Of a stretch of 64,000 nucleotides of DNA, positions 9,968 to 20,302 are shown piece by piece (within the stretch, counting starts at the first letter, position 1; each line of letters starts with the position of its first letter). The DNA comes from Eurosta solidaginis (lineage: Eukaryota; Arthropoda; Insecta; Diptera; Tephritidae): NCBI RefSeq assembly GCF_040869045.1, contig NC_090322.1, forward strand, positions 176,962,672 to 177,026,671, written 5' to 3'. The notes beneath the pieces were generated by a model, which worked only from the letters and a program-made list of their open reading frames with translations, made no database searches and was not told the DNA's origin. The position numbers and the translations under genes were made by a program.

Positions 9968-10333
9968 ATCATCCGCTTATAAATAAATAAATAAATGTAA
10001 GGCGCGATAACCTCCGAAGATATTTTAGACCGAGCTTCTCTTCCAATTTACGTCGTACTCCTTTTTCATTTTTCCTACAAATTGGCGAGACGGGACCCAC
10101 TTGTTTTATGCCGACTCCGAACAACATCTGCAGTGTAGATGAGTTTTCACTGAGAGCTTTCATGGCAGAAATACACTCGGAGTGCTTGCCAAACCCTGCC
10201 GAGGGGCGACTCCGCTTAGAAAAATATTCTTCTAATTGAAAAAACTTGTTTCTAAAATGTTTTGCCCGGGGCGTGAACCCAGGATCTTAGGTGTGGTGGC
10301 GGAGCACCCTACCATCACACTACGGCGGCCGCA
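9968..10333 (-). mobile_element. tRNA-derived SINE, copy 1
   Basis: On the minus strand the head has an A-box-like TGTGATGGTAGGGTGC and a B-box-like GGGTTCACGCCCCGG (tRNA internal promoter). The body contains CCTCGGCAGGGTTTGGCAAGC, and the tail is an (ATTT)n run (plus-strand ATAAATAAATAAATAAATG at the low-coordinate end). A second copy at 56552-56913 has the same order and a clear target duplication. No clean target duplication is visible here. Confidence 0.75.
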
Positions 10334-10564
10334 AGGATGAGCAGTTAATATCCCGGTCGGAACGTGTTTGACTCTTGGGAGGAAATATCCAAGATCGATG
10401 TCTGCTTTACTGATAACTTTGTTGCTGCCACGCAGCGATCCGCTAAATAACTGAAAGCCAGTATAGCTCTTAGAGAATGTGGTAGCTCAACGGGCTAAAA
10501 TAGTGTGCAAGGAAGCTGTCCTTTAACTGCGCAGCTGGCAACCAGCTTAACCTAACTTAACTTA

Positions 10565-12020
10565 CTTTAGCAAACCTGTGACCTCTCCTTTTTGTGACCT
10601 GGAAACAGCTGGTAAATCCAGGGATTTTACACTGTTCTCCACTTGGTCTTTCCGACCCTTCCGCTTCCTCTATCTTCACAAATGGCTTTCGATAATGGTA
10701 GATAGATAATTTAATTGAGGATTGCACTGCGATCATTGGTCTATTGTGCCCTTAACTCCTTCACAGCGCCTCATCCAAGCCAACTTCCTTGATGAACCCT
10801 AGCGGTTCACTTAACTTGTGGGATTTAATGTGGGACTGCTCTGGCCATGGGACTGACATAGCCCTGAATCTTGAGATTGCGTCATATTCCAGGAGTATAA
10901 TGTTATATCTGGGTTTAAAAATGATATCGTTTGAAGTGGAAATGAATAAAGGAACTTTACAACTACCCTTTCGATGATTTCAATTGTTATCGAATTTAAT
11001 TTACCCGTTTTCACCTATTACAGCCTGAAAGGACGGCCACGGAGTTGTAGCTTGCGAAATGTAATAACTTCGTGCTCGATTTAGAAAATCCTATTTTCTC
11101 TGAGTGTATTCTTTCTAGTGTTAGCGTGCGCTGGTTGTAGGTAGGATACAAATGAGGGTAAGTAGAAGGCCAGGCAATAGTCATCAGGCCATCTCAGCTA
11201 TCAACGAGTCAGGCAGTCGGTGGGTGCATAACGCCAACATAATCAGGATAACAAATGAAATCCTTGTCGACAGCAAGAAAAACAATATGTACCTACATAA
11301 ATATATAATAAAATCAAATACACCAACAACAAAAAATTCTCAAACAGCTGAGACAGTTGTTGTCAAATGTTGTATCGTGTTTCCAGCAGCAGCAACAACA
11401 ACAACAACAGCACCATTTTCCTCTTCTACATTGTTATTATTTTTGCTTGTATGTAAATGTTTTGATTAATTTTTGCCTGCCGCTCGTTCTTCTAACGTCC
11501 TCCGCACAAATTGCTGCAACAAACTAAAGCATCGCCTGTTGGTTGATTGTTGACTGCTCTTTGAGAGCATAGTGGCCCATAAGGCTCATCTACTGTTGAA
11601 TGGCGCATGGGGAATAGATCTCGTCCTACCAACAACTATAAAAGGCAGTTGCATATGATTCGATGCCGCAAATGAAATCTACATATCCATCCCTGAAGGT
11701 GCTTATAGCTTGGGCTGATGTGGTGTCGTTTTGTGAGAATTTAGTTAAATATTGTGAGACGCCAACTTAATCATAGATTCGCTTACCGTCTCACAAAGAA
11801 ATGTATGTATGTATGTGTAAGTGTATTATGGTGATGGCACCCACATAAACAATGAGCTAGTACTTAAATATTGTGCACCGGGACTAGCCTTTTTGTGTTG
11901 TTTTTAGACCAACATTATTTGATAAAGGTTTCTTTTTTGGTGGAGTTAGGAGGAGTGGGGTGTGTGAAGTTGTTCACATATCCAAGTTGGATGGAAAGGT
12001 TAAAAGGGTCGTAATTTGTT
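10565..12020. other. Unassigned 1.45 kb
   Basis: No recognisable domain in any frame. Minor simple repeats: GCAGCAGCAACAACAACAAC near 11387-11409 and a GTAT run near 11803-11815. The open frame at 11152-11469 is low-complexity Thr/Ser and overlaps the CAA run, so I do not call it a gene. Confidence 0.5.
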
Positions 12021-12029
12021 GGGAATTCT

Positions 12030-12420
12030 AAGTCAGCCCGAAGCTTAGGCTGTCCGACTCCTACAGCGTCTTCCAAGCAGAAATCGTCGCTATCAAAGAC
12101 CCGGTGGACCGTATGCAGTCTAGTAAGTGCGTCATTAGCTCCGAAGTTTAAAACCTACTAGGACAGCCAGACCTATATGAAAGTGCTGGAAGTTCGGAGA
12201 GTGCCAGATATCGCGCACGGGAGCATTGATTTACTTTTCCATAGAGATTATCTCATTGGCAGAGCATAGCGACATCTCTAAGCCCGAGCTGGCACTTGCA
12301 AACAGGAAATCGATGCCCAGAGGGACTTTCGAGTACCACTGGCCACAACTGTCATATACAAAGCCTCAAATATTGTCCTTGTCCTAGTCTTCAGGTATAC
12401 CGATAGCTTTTGTCGCAAAA
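12030..12420 (+). pseudogene. Non-LTR RNase H remnant (family 2, copy a)
   Basis: The plus strand reads LRLSDSYSVFQAEIVAIKDPVDRMQSSKCVI (12048-12142), carrying the catalytic-Glu block FQAE of RNase H, then a decayed GHSDI...ELA block (12255-12300) where the last catalytic Asp would be. Stops separate the pieces. It differs from the family at 13.5-14.7 kb. Confidence 0.55.
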
Positions 12421-12649
12421 CGCTTTTCACGACATTTGTTTTTAATCGGAAACACACAAGATTTCCGATGCTCCTAAGCTAGATTACGTTATCATACAGC
12501 GGCTACGAAGACAAAATTGTACATATCGGATAAGGCAGTTTGCTGCACCTGCATATGGTGATTTGCAATCTTAGGTCTGCAATCGGATTTTTTGCGTCTT
12601 CTTGTTGGAGTCTCTACGTACATTAAAAATGTCAGGTAAGTAAAAGAAG

Positions 12650-12960
12650 GAAGGGAAGAGGACCTAGACATAAGGGTTATTACTGTCTACAAAGACAGCT
12701 CAAAAATGGAAAAGGAAACTCAGTCTTTCTTGCTTCCCGACTCTTGCAAAGACTTCCAAGCGAAGGTATATGCCACAGGGTGGGCAGCTAGGATGATCCA
12801 GGGCAGTACAGTCTAAGAAACCAATATAACGTTCTCTGTTGACATTCAGCCTATTCTAAGCCTCGGATTGTACAGTTACATTTGTAAGGTGCAGAAATTT
12901 AGCAAACAGCTTTCCTCTCGCTACAACGTAAAGGGATGATACGAACTACTTCAGCTTATC
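12650..12960 (+). pseudogene. Non-LTR RNase H remnant (family 2, copy b)
   Basis: The frame at 12671-12816 reads VITVYKDSSKMEKE, then LLPDSCKDFQAKVYATG, matching the YTDGSK and SVFQAEV blocks of I/R1-type RNase H, with Asp and Glu catalytic residues altered (TDG to KDS, AE to AK). A weak VDIQPI at 12840 stands where VDSQAA is expected. It lies about 600 bp after the other remnant in the same orientation, so it is a second insertion or a duplication. Confidence 0.55.
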
Positions 12961-13079
12961 GCACGGTTTTCGCAGTACCGGCTCTGCTCGTTGCTGGAAG
13001 AAAAGTCAACATAGGACATCGGATTTCGACAAAATTTTGAAGAGTATGCAATTCCAATCTATATTCTTGGGCCATTTTG

Positions 13080-13500
13080 GGACTACTGCGTTTCGTTAAC
13101 ATTTCGAGGTGACTTCAGAATCGTTTTGAAAGTATATCGAAACCAATTCGGAACAATTTCAAGATCGCTTCCGGATTATTTTAGGTATCATCTCAGGACA
13201 ACTTCGGCATCATTTCAAGACTATTTCGAAACCATTTTGGGACAGCTACAGGATGAGAATAATTTCGAGACTGTTTCGGAACCGATTAGTACAATTTCCG
13301 GATCACTTCGGAACTATTTTAGGTAGCAATCATAACAATCCAGGAATTATTCCGAAATTGTTCCAAAAATAGTCCAAACGTGATTCTGACATTGTTCCAA
13401 ATTCGTTCTGAAATAGTCTAGAAATAATCCAAAGTGTTCCTAAAATGACCCTGTAACTGTCCCGAAATTCTTTTGAACTGGTCCTAAAATAGTCTCGAGC
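13080..13500. repeat. Degenerate ~12-bp minisatellite with strand switch
   Basis: From 13080 to about 13325 the plus strand repeats variants of TTCGGAACAATT every 11-12 bp. From about 13335 to 13500 the same motif appears as its complement (CCGAAATTGTTCC, CCAAAATAGTCC). The block is therefore two head-to-head arrays forming a loose inverted repeat centred near 13330. The 66-codon frame at 13126-13326 is only a translation of the array. Confidence 0.7.
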
Positions 13501-13534
13501 CCATATTTAATAAAAAAAAAACCTATCAGCAGTA

Positions 13535-14735
13535 GGCTTAGGTTAGATTAAGTTGAACTGGCCGGTCCATGAGGACCTCACATAGAGTGAATAAGTCCGT
13601 AGTGTTACCAGAAGCTTGTTTTAACAACCAAACTGAAAAACCCTATCAAAAACCAGGACCTATGTTATAAATTAACTCCGTCCTCTTGGCAAATACTAGA
13701 AGCTTCCTAGGATTTAAGGCACTTGCTGCTTCTAGATCTGACAGTTGCATCACTCCTAATAGCTGGAGTCTTAGCATGGCAAGCGCAGGGCAAGAGCACA
13801 GAACGTGCTCGATCGTTTCCTCCTCCAGCCCGCACTTCCTACATCTGCTATCACTGACCAAGCCTAATTTAAAGGCATGTGACGCCAGAAGGCAGTGTCC
13901 AGTCAGAATACGCGTCATGAGTCTACAGTCCTCTCTATTTAATGATAGAAGCAACTTTGTTAGTCTAAGGTTGTAAGACCTGCACATAATCTTCGACACT
14001 TTACAGCCCCGCGCTTGAAACCACGCCTTTCCTGCTTGGTCGATCATGTGCACCTCTCGCCTTCGCTTAATCTCGCCCAATCTAATTGGGACGTCTACGG
14101 AGCAAGCTTCAAGGGATACGCCCTTTTTAGCTAGTTCATCCGCTTTTCCATTCCCATCTATTCCCATATGCACTGGGACCCAAAATGGATGTATGCTTCT
14201 CCCTGTCCCGATTCTCTCCAGGGACTGCTTACACTCTAACACGCATTTAGATGCTGTGCTATGCGAGATTATTGCCTTAATTGCTGTTTGACTGTCAATA
14301 TAAAAGTTAACACGATTGCAGCTTGGGCTATTTTCTTCCAGGGTTTCTACTGCTTTGGTTACGGCTACTATTTCCGCTTGGAAAACGCTACAGTAATCCG
14401 GCAGCCTGTAGGATCTGTTTATTTCCGGATGAGCACAGTATACCGCAGACCCTACTCCTTCCACTACTTTGAAACCATCTGTGTACACATGTATCGCCTC
14501 GTCCGCCACTTGAGCACCCTTGCGCTAACCGTCCACCTCTATTGTGGCCTTAAGATCGCCCTCGAAGCGCAGATAGGGAATCAGGTAGTCTGTTCGTCTT
14601 GTGATTGATAACGCTATACTACTATGGCCGTATGGTCGGCGCTCAAGCTGCCCCGAGGTACCGGGCCTGGTTGTAGTTGTTAACGCTATGTTCTTTGCTT
14701 TCAGGTCTACAGGTGGAATGTAATAAGCGTGTTAA
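13535..14735 (-). pseudogene. I/R1/LOA-type RNase H plus C-terminal domain (best copy)
   Basis: A 5'-truncated non-LTR retrotransposon on the minus strand. The longest intact frame (13646-14509, 287 codons) carries a complete RNase H fold signature: YTDG, FQAE, IDSQ and GNGKADELA supply the four acidic catalytic residues. After it come a Cys-rich CRKCGLEEETIEHVLCSC segment (CxxC...H...C) and the C-terminus. The coding frame continues upstream of 14509 to about 14735 but is broken by TAG where sister copies have TGG (VDGW), so the annotated start is artificial. The 3' end (AACCTAA-type repeats, about 13545) matches copies at 48.9 and 52.9 kb. The RNase H removes the RNA strand during retrotransposition. 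Confidence 0.8.
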
Positions 14736-15026
14736 AAATGGCTAAAATTTTTAAATGTGCCTGAAGTTTTTTTATTCAGCTTTCGTTTGAACTTATAGAG
14801 GCGAATGAACCTTGAGCGTCATATCGTTTTTTCATATCCGGCGACCATTCTAGACAATTAAAATTGAGCTTTTTTGCGAAAGTTTTGATGGAAATACATA
14901 TGAGAGTACTAATTGTTGTAGATTTGGGTATGAAGGAAATATAAGGCTTCTCAAGACCAACATATTGAGCTAACAATGTTAAAAAAATTTTTTAATGGAA
15001 TGATTAATAAATTAAAATAAATCGTA
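14736..15026. other. Unassigned spacer
   Basis: AT-rich, no recognised feature. The 66-codon minus frame has no similarity I know. Confidence 0.4.
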
Positions 15027-15565
15027 TTTTTTATACTCAGCTGAGCAGAGGTCACAGAGTATATTAATTTTGTTCAAATAACGGTACCCCGTAGCGGCAT
15101 AAACTAACCGAGATAGATATAGATTTCTATATATATCAAAATGATCTGGGCGAAAAAATAAATTCATTAAGCCATGTCGGTCCGTCCGGCCGTTTGTCCG
15201 TAAACACTATACCTTTAGTAAATTTTGATGCATGTAAATATTGGTATGTAAGTTACTGGGCACTCATCTCAGATCGCTATTTAAAATGAACGAAATCGGA
15301 CTATAACCACGCCCACTTTTTCGACATCGAAAATTTCGAAAAACCGAAAAAGTGCGATAATTCATTACCAAAGACGGATAAAGCAATGAAACTTGGTAGT
15401 TGGGTTGACCTTATGACGCAGAATAGAAAATTAGTAAAATTTTGGACAATGGACGTGGCACCGCCCACTTCTAAAAGAAGGTAATTTAAAAGTTTTGCAA
15501 GGTGTAATTTGGCAGCTGAGTATATAATGTTCGGTTAGGCCCGAACTTAGCCTTCCTTACTTGTT
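15027..15565 (+). mobile_element. DINE-1/mini-me-like element, copy B (internal deletion)
   Basis: Has both family ends, TATACTCAGCTGAGCAGAG at the 5' side and the GTTCGG...CCGAAC hairpin plus CCTTCCTTACTTGTT at the 3' side. The middle jumps from the AATTTGGCAG block directly to CTGAGTATATAATG. The satellite and second half are absent, leaving 539 bp. The GTCC tract is short and interrupted. Confidence 0.75.
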
Positions 15566-15578
15566 TAAATATACATAT

Positions 15579-16113
15579 TGTAACGAATTTACTGAAATTC
15601 CGCTTATTCCAAATCTTCTGCTAACGTTCGAATCACTAAACTGTTGAATAAATAACTCCACTATTCAATAATGCAAAATGGGCTTTATTAAAGTACTTCA
15701 CAATAACACTTATACTTCGCAACTGATAGCTTGGTTAAATCAAACTGATTTTCGTGCCTCAACTGTTGCTGCTTTTTATACTGTTTGGTTTCCTCGTTGA
15801 CATATTTCTAGGCGCTTCTATTTCTAGAATTTACTAGTTAGTTATCAGCTATACATTTCTCAGCCATAACTACAGATGCACGATTTTATAGCTTCTCTCA
15901 TAGCCCATGCGCGTGCATATGTGAGTGATACTTGCACAAATAATTGCATACTTTTGGGTGTATCTCAGATATATGCATGTGTTTGTGCGTTACTCTCCGC
16001 TGCTCGTACATATGTGTAGACATAATGATTAATTTGGTTATGTGCATACAAGTCACTGCTCCGTATCGGCTTAGAGATGATAGTACCCCTTAGTGTTGCT
16101 CGTATTCGTCAAA
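15579..16113 (-). mobile_element. Solo LTR, second copy
   Basis: Reverse complement of the gypsy LTR family, starting TGTAACGAATTTACTG and ending CGTATTCGTCAAA. Possible 4-bp target duplication ATAT (15575-15578 and 16114-16117); the right terminus is slightly mutated (CAAA for CACA/AACA), so the exact end is uncertain. Internal blocks CACTAAACTGTTGAATAAATAACT and TTAAAGTACTTCACAATAACAC match the copy at 4.2 kb. Confidence 0.75.
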
Positions 16114-16157
16114 ATATATATACATTCACGGGTAAAAAAAACTCTTATCATCACGTA

Positions 16158-16599
16158 TAGCGTTTTCTTTTCTGAAATAAATTGTTGCCTTAATAGAGTT
16201 ACTCCTACCCCAGAATATTTTGAACATATATAGTGCACGCAAAGAACTTTAATGGCTACCCCGTGTATTAGCTGATTTTCACAAACGCGCTGTCAATGAT
16301 AATAAAAATTCATTAGCAATTATTTCCTTCGTTTCAATCTGGTTCGCTAAAAATTTGTGAAGTTACGAAAATAAATTGTCGCGATCAGCTAGTTTAGCAG
16401 AGTTGCACTGCCACACAGCCATTTTATTCAGGGTAAAAGTGTAACGCTTTTGCGTTGCGAGCAGGCAACAATTTTCACAAAAGAACGAAATACCCCGTAA
16501 AGGCGTTACCTGCTTTTTAGAATAGAACAAAATATATTAACAACCATTGCGCGGCGTACAACAAAAAGAGTAACACTTTTGCCAGAAAAGAAAACGCTA
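16158..16599. repeat. Short inverted repeat pair, possible MITE
   Basis: TAGCGTTTTCTTTTCTG at 16158-16174 is exactly complementary to 16583-16599. No coding capacity lies between, and I see no clear target duplication. A non-autonomous DNA element is possible; chance in AT-rich DNA is less likely at 17 bp but not excluded. Confidence 0.35.
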
Positions 16600-17964
16600 T
16601 TAGATAATAATAATAGCGGCAATTATTGAAGACTTGCGGCATTGATTAAATAACTCGATACAAAACGTGCTGTGCTTAACAGCAGAGACACGCACCTCTG
16701 TCGGTAATAGTGTATAACAATGAATCCATAACACACACACTTTTCAGTCATAGAAGTGGAGAGTAGTGTGAGTTAAATGTGGAGATACATTTCAGCTGCA
16801 ACGGACTATAATGCACACTGAAATTTAGCAGGACTAATTTTCTGCACAACAATTTCATAAATGTAGCAGTCCATATAAAGTTTAAGTGCATCTATATGTA
16901 CATGTAAAAAACACACAGCTATACTGTACGGAAACCCTCTCACAAATTTCTTAAATAGGTGGCGAATTTTACAACTTTGCTAATAATAAGGGAAGCGGCT
17001 TATTCTTCCGACAAACCCACTATATAAGAATTGTATATACGACTAATTCCTTTGCAACTAGTTCCGGACTCATGCTACAACACTAGTATTTTGTCCGTGA
17101 CAGAAATAACATGTATGTGATTATGGCGTTGCAGAATGCGATTATTGCATTGCATTTTGCATTCCAATGTAAATTGATATTGAAATTATATTTTTCATTG
17201 CACAGTTATATTCAGCATTTATGCATTATGGAGCCTCAATCAATTTAATTGATTACATTTTAGAAATAAATAAAATTTCAATACCTGAATGAATTTCATC
17301 AATTCAAATGTGATTGCATTTCACAAAATTTTCATTGCATTTACTTTATTTAATTGAAATGTGGTTGAGTATATTCCATGAAAAGCACGGTTTACAATTT
17401 TTTATAATTAAAAAATAATAATTAAATTAATTTCAAAAAAAGTCGTTGAACCGAAGGGAAAGCAAAATATCTGCGCTACCTAGCGCAGAGCTTGATTTTG
17501 CTTAGAAGTGCAACTATAGCCTGAGAAGGCAATTGAAAAATGAAGTCCTCATTCGGCGAACCAAAATCACAGTCACCTGTCGTAGGAGGTAACTTAATAC
17601 ACAGATCCAATAAAAAAATTCTATAAAAAGTATTGCAACACAGTTTTGTCGCAAAAAAAGACATAATAAATATCATATACATATGTAAGTATTAAATTAA
17701 TGGTAAATATAATATAAAGGAAATAAAAAAATATAAAAAAGTTATAAAAAAAACCTAAAGTTTAATTCAATAAAAGTTCGTTATTTTGCGCAAATTATAT
17801 AGAAAAAGTTTGCTTAAAGTGAAAGAACAAATAAAAACTTTTACCTTAATCAAAATAATTTGAGTTCGAACATTGAACAACAGCCATGTATAAAACATGT
17901 GTGGAAATGAACATGCAATTAACATTGTGTATGTATTTGTACATTAACATAGTATATGTGTATG
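16600..17964. other. Unassigned AT-rich DNA
   Basis: No gene supported. 17130-17345 is rich in ATTGCAT/TGCATTTT words. Short frames at 17476-17682 and 17886-18100 show no known domain; the second overlaps the foldback. Confidence 0.4.
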
Positions 17965-19095
17965 TATATATGGGGTATTCCATCCCATTTCGACCAATTT
18001 TGAACCCGACCCCTTTAGAATTGGCTGAAAGTTTTTCTTCTTGTTCTAGCTTACGAAAGACGTTTTTCAGAAGTTTTTCAAATTTTTTCATCCAACTCAA
18101 AAAAAGTTATGAATTTTTAAAAAAACACCGTTTTTGTTTTCAAAATGCTATAACTTTTTCAAAAATTGACCGTTTGGGATCTTTTTTTTTTAAATTTGTT
18201 TTTATATGTACTTTTCGGAAAAAATTCAAAAAAATTTTTAAAGTTTTTTTTTTTTTGTAATTTTTCAGTTTTTCGAGATTTTTCGAATTTCGCTCTTTTT
18301 TTTCTCATAAAAAACTTCAATCAATTCTGCAATCATCTCCACTAATCCCGGAGTGGGCCGAGAATTTTTTTTTTTTATTCAATTGAAAAAAAAACTTTAC
18401 ATTTTTTTTGTATTTTTTCCGAAAAGTACATTTAAAAACATATTTAAAAAAAATATTATCCCAAACGGTCAATTTTTGAAAAAGTTATAGCATTTTGAAA
18501 AAAAACACCGTTTTCCAACTCAAAATAAGTTTTAAATATTTAAAAAAAAACGGTGTTTTTTTTCAAAATGCTATAACTTTTTCAAAAATTGACCGTTTGG
18601 GATCATTTTTTTTTTTAAATGTTTTTAAATGTACTTTTCGGAAAGAATACAAATTAAGTAAAAAAATACAAATTAATTAAATAAAAAAAAAATTCTCGGC
18701 CCACTCCGGGATTAGTGGGGATGATTGCAGAATTGATTGAAGTTTTTTATGAGAAAAAAAAGGGCGAAATTCGAAAAATCTCGAAAAACTGAAAAATTAC
18801 ACAAAAAAAACTTTAAAAATTTTTTGAATTTTTTCCGAAAAGTACAGTTAAAAACAAATTTTTAGAAAAGAAAACTATCCCAAACGGTCAATTTTTGAAA
18901 AAGTTATAGCATTTTGAAAACAAAAACGGTGTTTTTTTTTTAATTCATAACTTTTTTTGAGTTGGATGAAAAAATTTGAAAAACTTCTGAAAAACGTCTT
19001 TCGTAAGCTAGAAAAAGAAGAAAAACTTTCAGCCAATTCCAAAGGGGTCGGGTTCAAAATTGGTCGAAATGGGATGGAATACCCCATATGCATAT
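17965..19095. mobile_element. 1.1-kb nested foldback element
   Basis: The ends are complementary: TGGGGTATTCCATCCCATTTCG at about 17971 against its complement ending at about 19086. The two arms (about 565 bp each) mirror around 18530. Each arm also contains a smaller palindrome, so a block ATGCTATAACTTTTTC...GACCGTTTGGGAT occurs four times with alternating strand (about 18126-18180 +, 18458-18511 -, 18551-18603 +, 18876-18932 -). Flanks TATA/TAT suggest a TA-type target site. No transposase. The similar frames on the two strands are a by-product of the symmetry. Confidence 0.75.
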
Positions 19096-19744
19096 GATAT
19101 TCCTTATCATCAAATGTTTTAATAAGGAGGAGGTTACTAATTTCGTTTAAAATATATACTTAGAATAATGTGCTTCGTTTAAAACGAAACTATCTACACG
19201 TCTTATAAAATAAATTCGTTATACATATGTCGATTTAATGCAGTGGTGCGCAACGCCGAAACGGGCTTCGCATGCAAACGCAAATTTTTTTGGTGCTTGC
19301 ATGGAGAATGTTTGAGCATAGAACTAACGCATTAGATGTTTAATGCTAGAAGTACAAGCTAAAACTGTTTGACTGCTTGCTTTACTGAATCACTGTTGCT
19401 CCGTTTACACGGCTTTTATTATATTATGAATCTAGTAATAATAATTAATAAAATTAATATATATTATGGATCTAGTTCACATATTTCACTAACCCAATCA
19501 CGGATCGTATGTTATGATTCGGCCCGTGTTTGTTTGCTTTTTAAAGCTGAGCTATGTGAGATGGTTAATTCCGATGATATGTAGAGTAATACATAAAAGG
19601 GATGGGGCAAATTATTAAAATATGGCAAAAAGGCTAGCTAGCGAAAGCATGGCTAGCTATGCATGTGACTAGGCATTTCGACACATCACTATATAGCTAG
19701 CTAATAAATGCCGCACAACAACAAAATTAATGAAATGTGAAAAA
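19096..19744. other. Unassigned spacer before Transib
   Basis: No recognisable gene. Contains repeated GCTAGCTAGC/GGCTAGCTA words near 19630-19700. Confidence 0.4.
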
Positions 19745-19765
19745 AAAGCAACATTCATACCAGTG

Positions 19766-19805
19766 CACAGTGTTCCGTGTAGAACAAGCTAGCTGGACAA
19801 AAACA
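19766..19805 (+). repeat. Transib 5' terminal repeat, RSS-like
   Basis: Heptamer CACAGTG (19766-19772), 24-bp spacer (19773-19796), nonamer-like ACAAAAACA (19797-19805). Confidence 0.85.
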
Positions 19806-20302
19806 AAGTTTTTATTCCAAAAATATTGTAATGGAAAATGAAAGAAAACAACAAAACAACGGGATTTTTGCACACATTTCTTTTTTTCGCTTATTATATC
19901 TTGAGTAATTGAAGTAAGTAAGCAGGAGTGACCGTAATTTGCGTTGATTAATTTACAAAAATAGTGTTGAATATTACTTTTCATAATACTTTTAATTAAA
20001 CACTTTTACATAATTTTTGTGATTGATTCTAAGCTCGAAGGTAAGTTGAATTTTTTAATAGTCATCTTTTCGCAATTAGAATATTTTTAATATATTTAAG
20101 ATTCCGTTATTAGGAAGAAAAGGTAATTTTTACCTACATTTTTAATTTTAGTAATTTTGTACCCGCGTGTACCCGCGCCAAATGTTACATATGTAATAGT
20201 CCCAAGTATTTTGTAATAGTCGAAAGACAAAACCATTGCGAATTCTTTGCACATCTATTTTTAATTTTTTTTTTTGTAGATTTAGTATTAACCATACCAA
20301 GA

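Noticed and set aside
11152..11469. 105-codon open frame
   Set aside because: Low-complexity Thr/Ser/Leu from a CAA microsatellite; no domain, no splice or promoter context.
17886..18260. 124-codon frame with a similar one on the opposite strand at 18875-19093
   Set aside because: Explained by the foldback symmetry; composition is poly-Phe/Lys from T/A runs.
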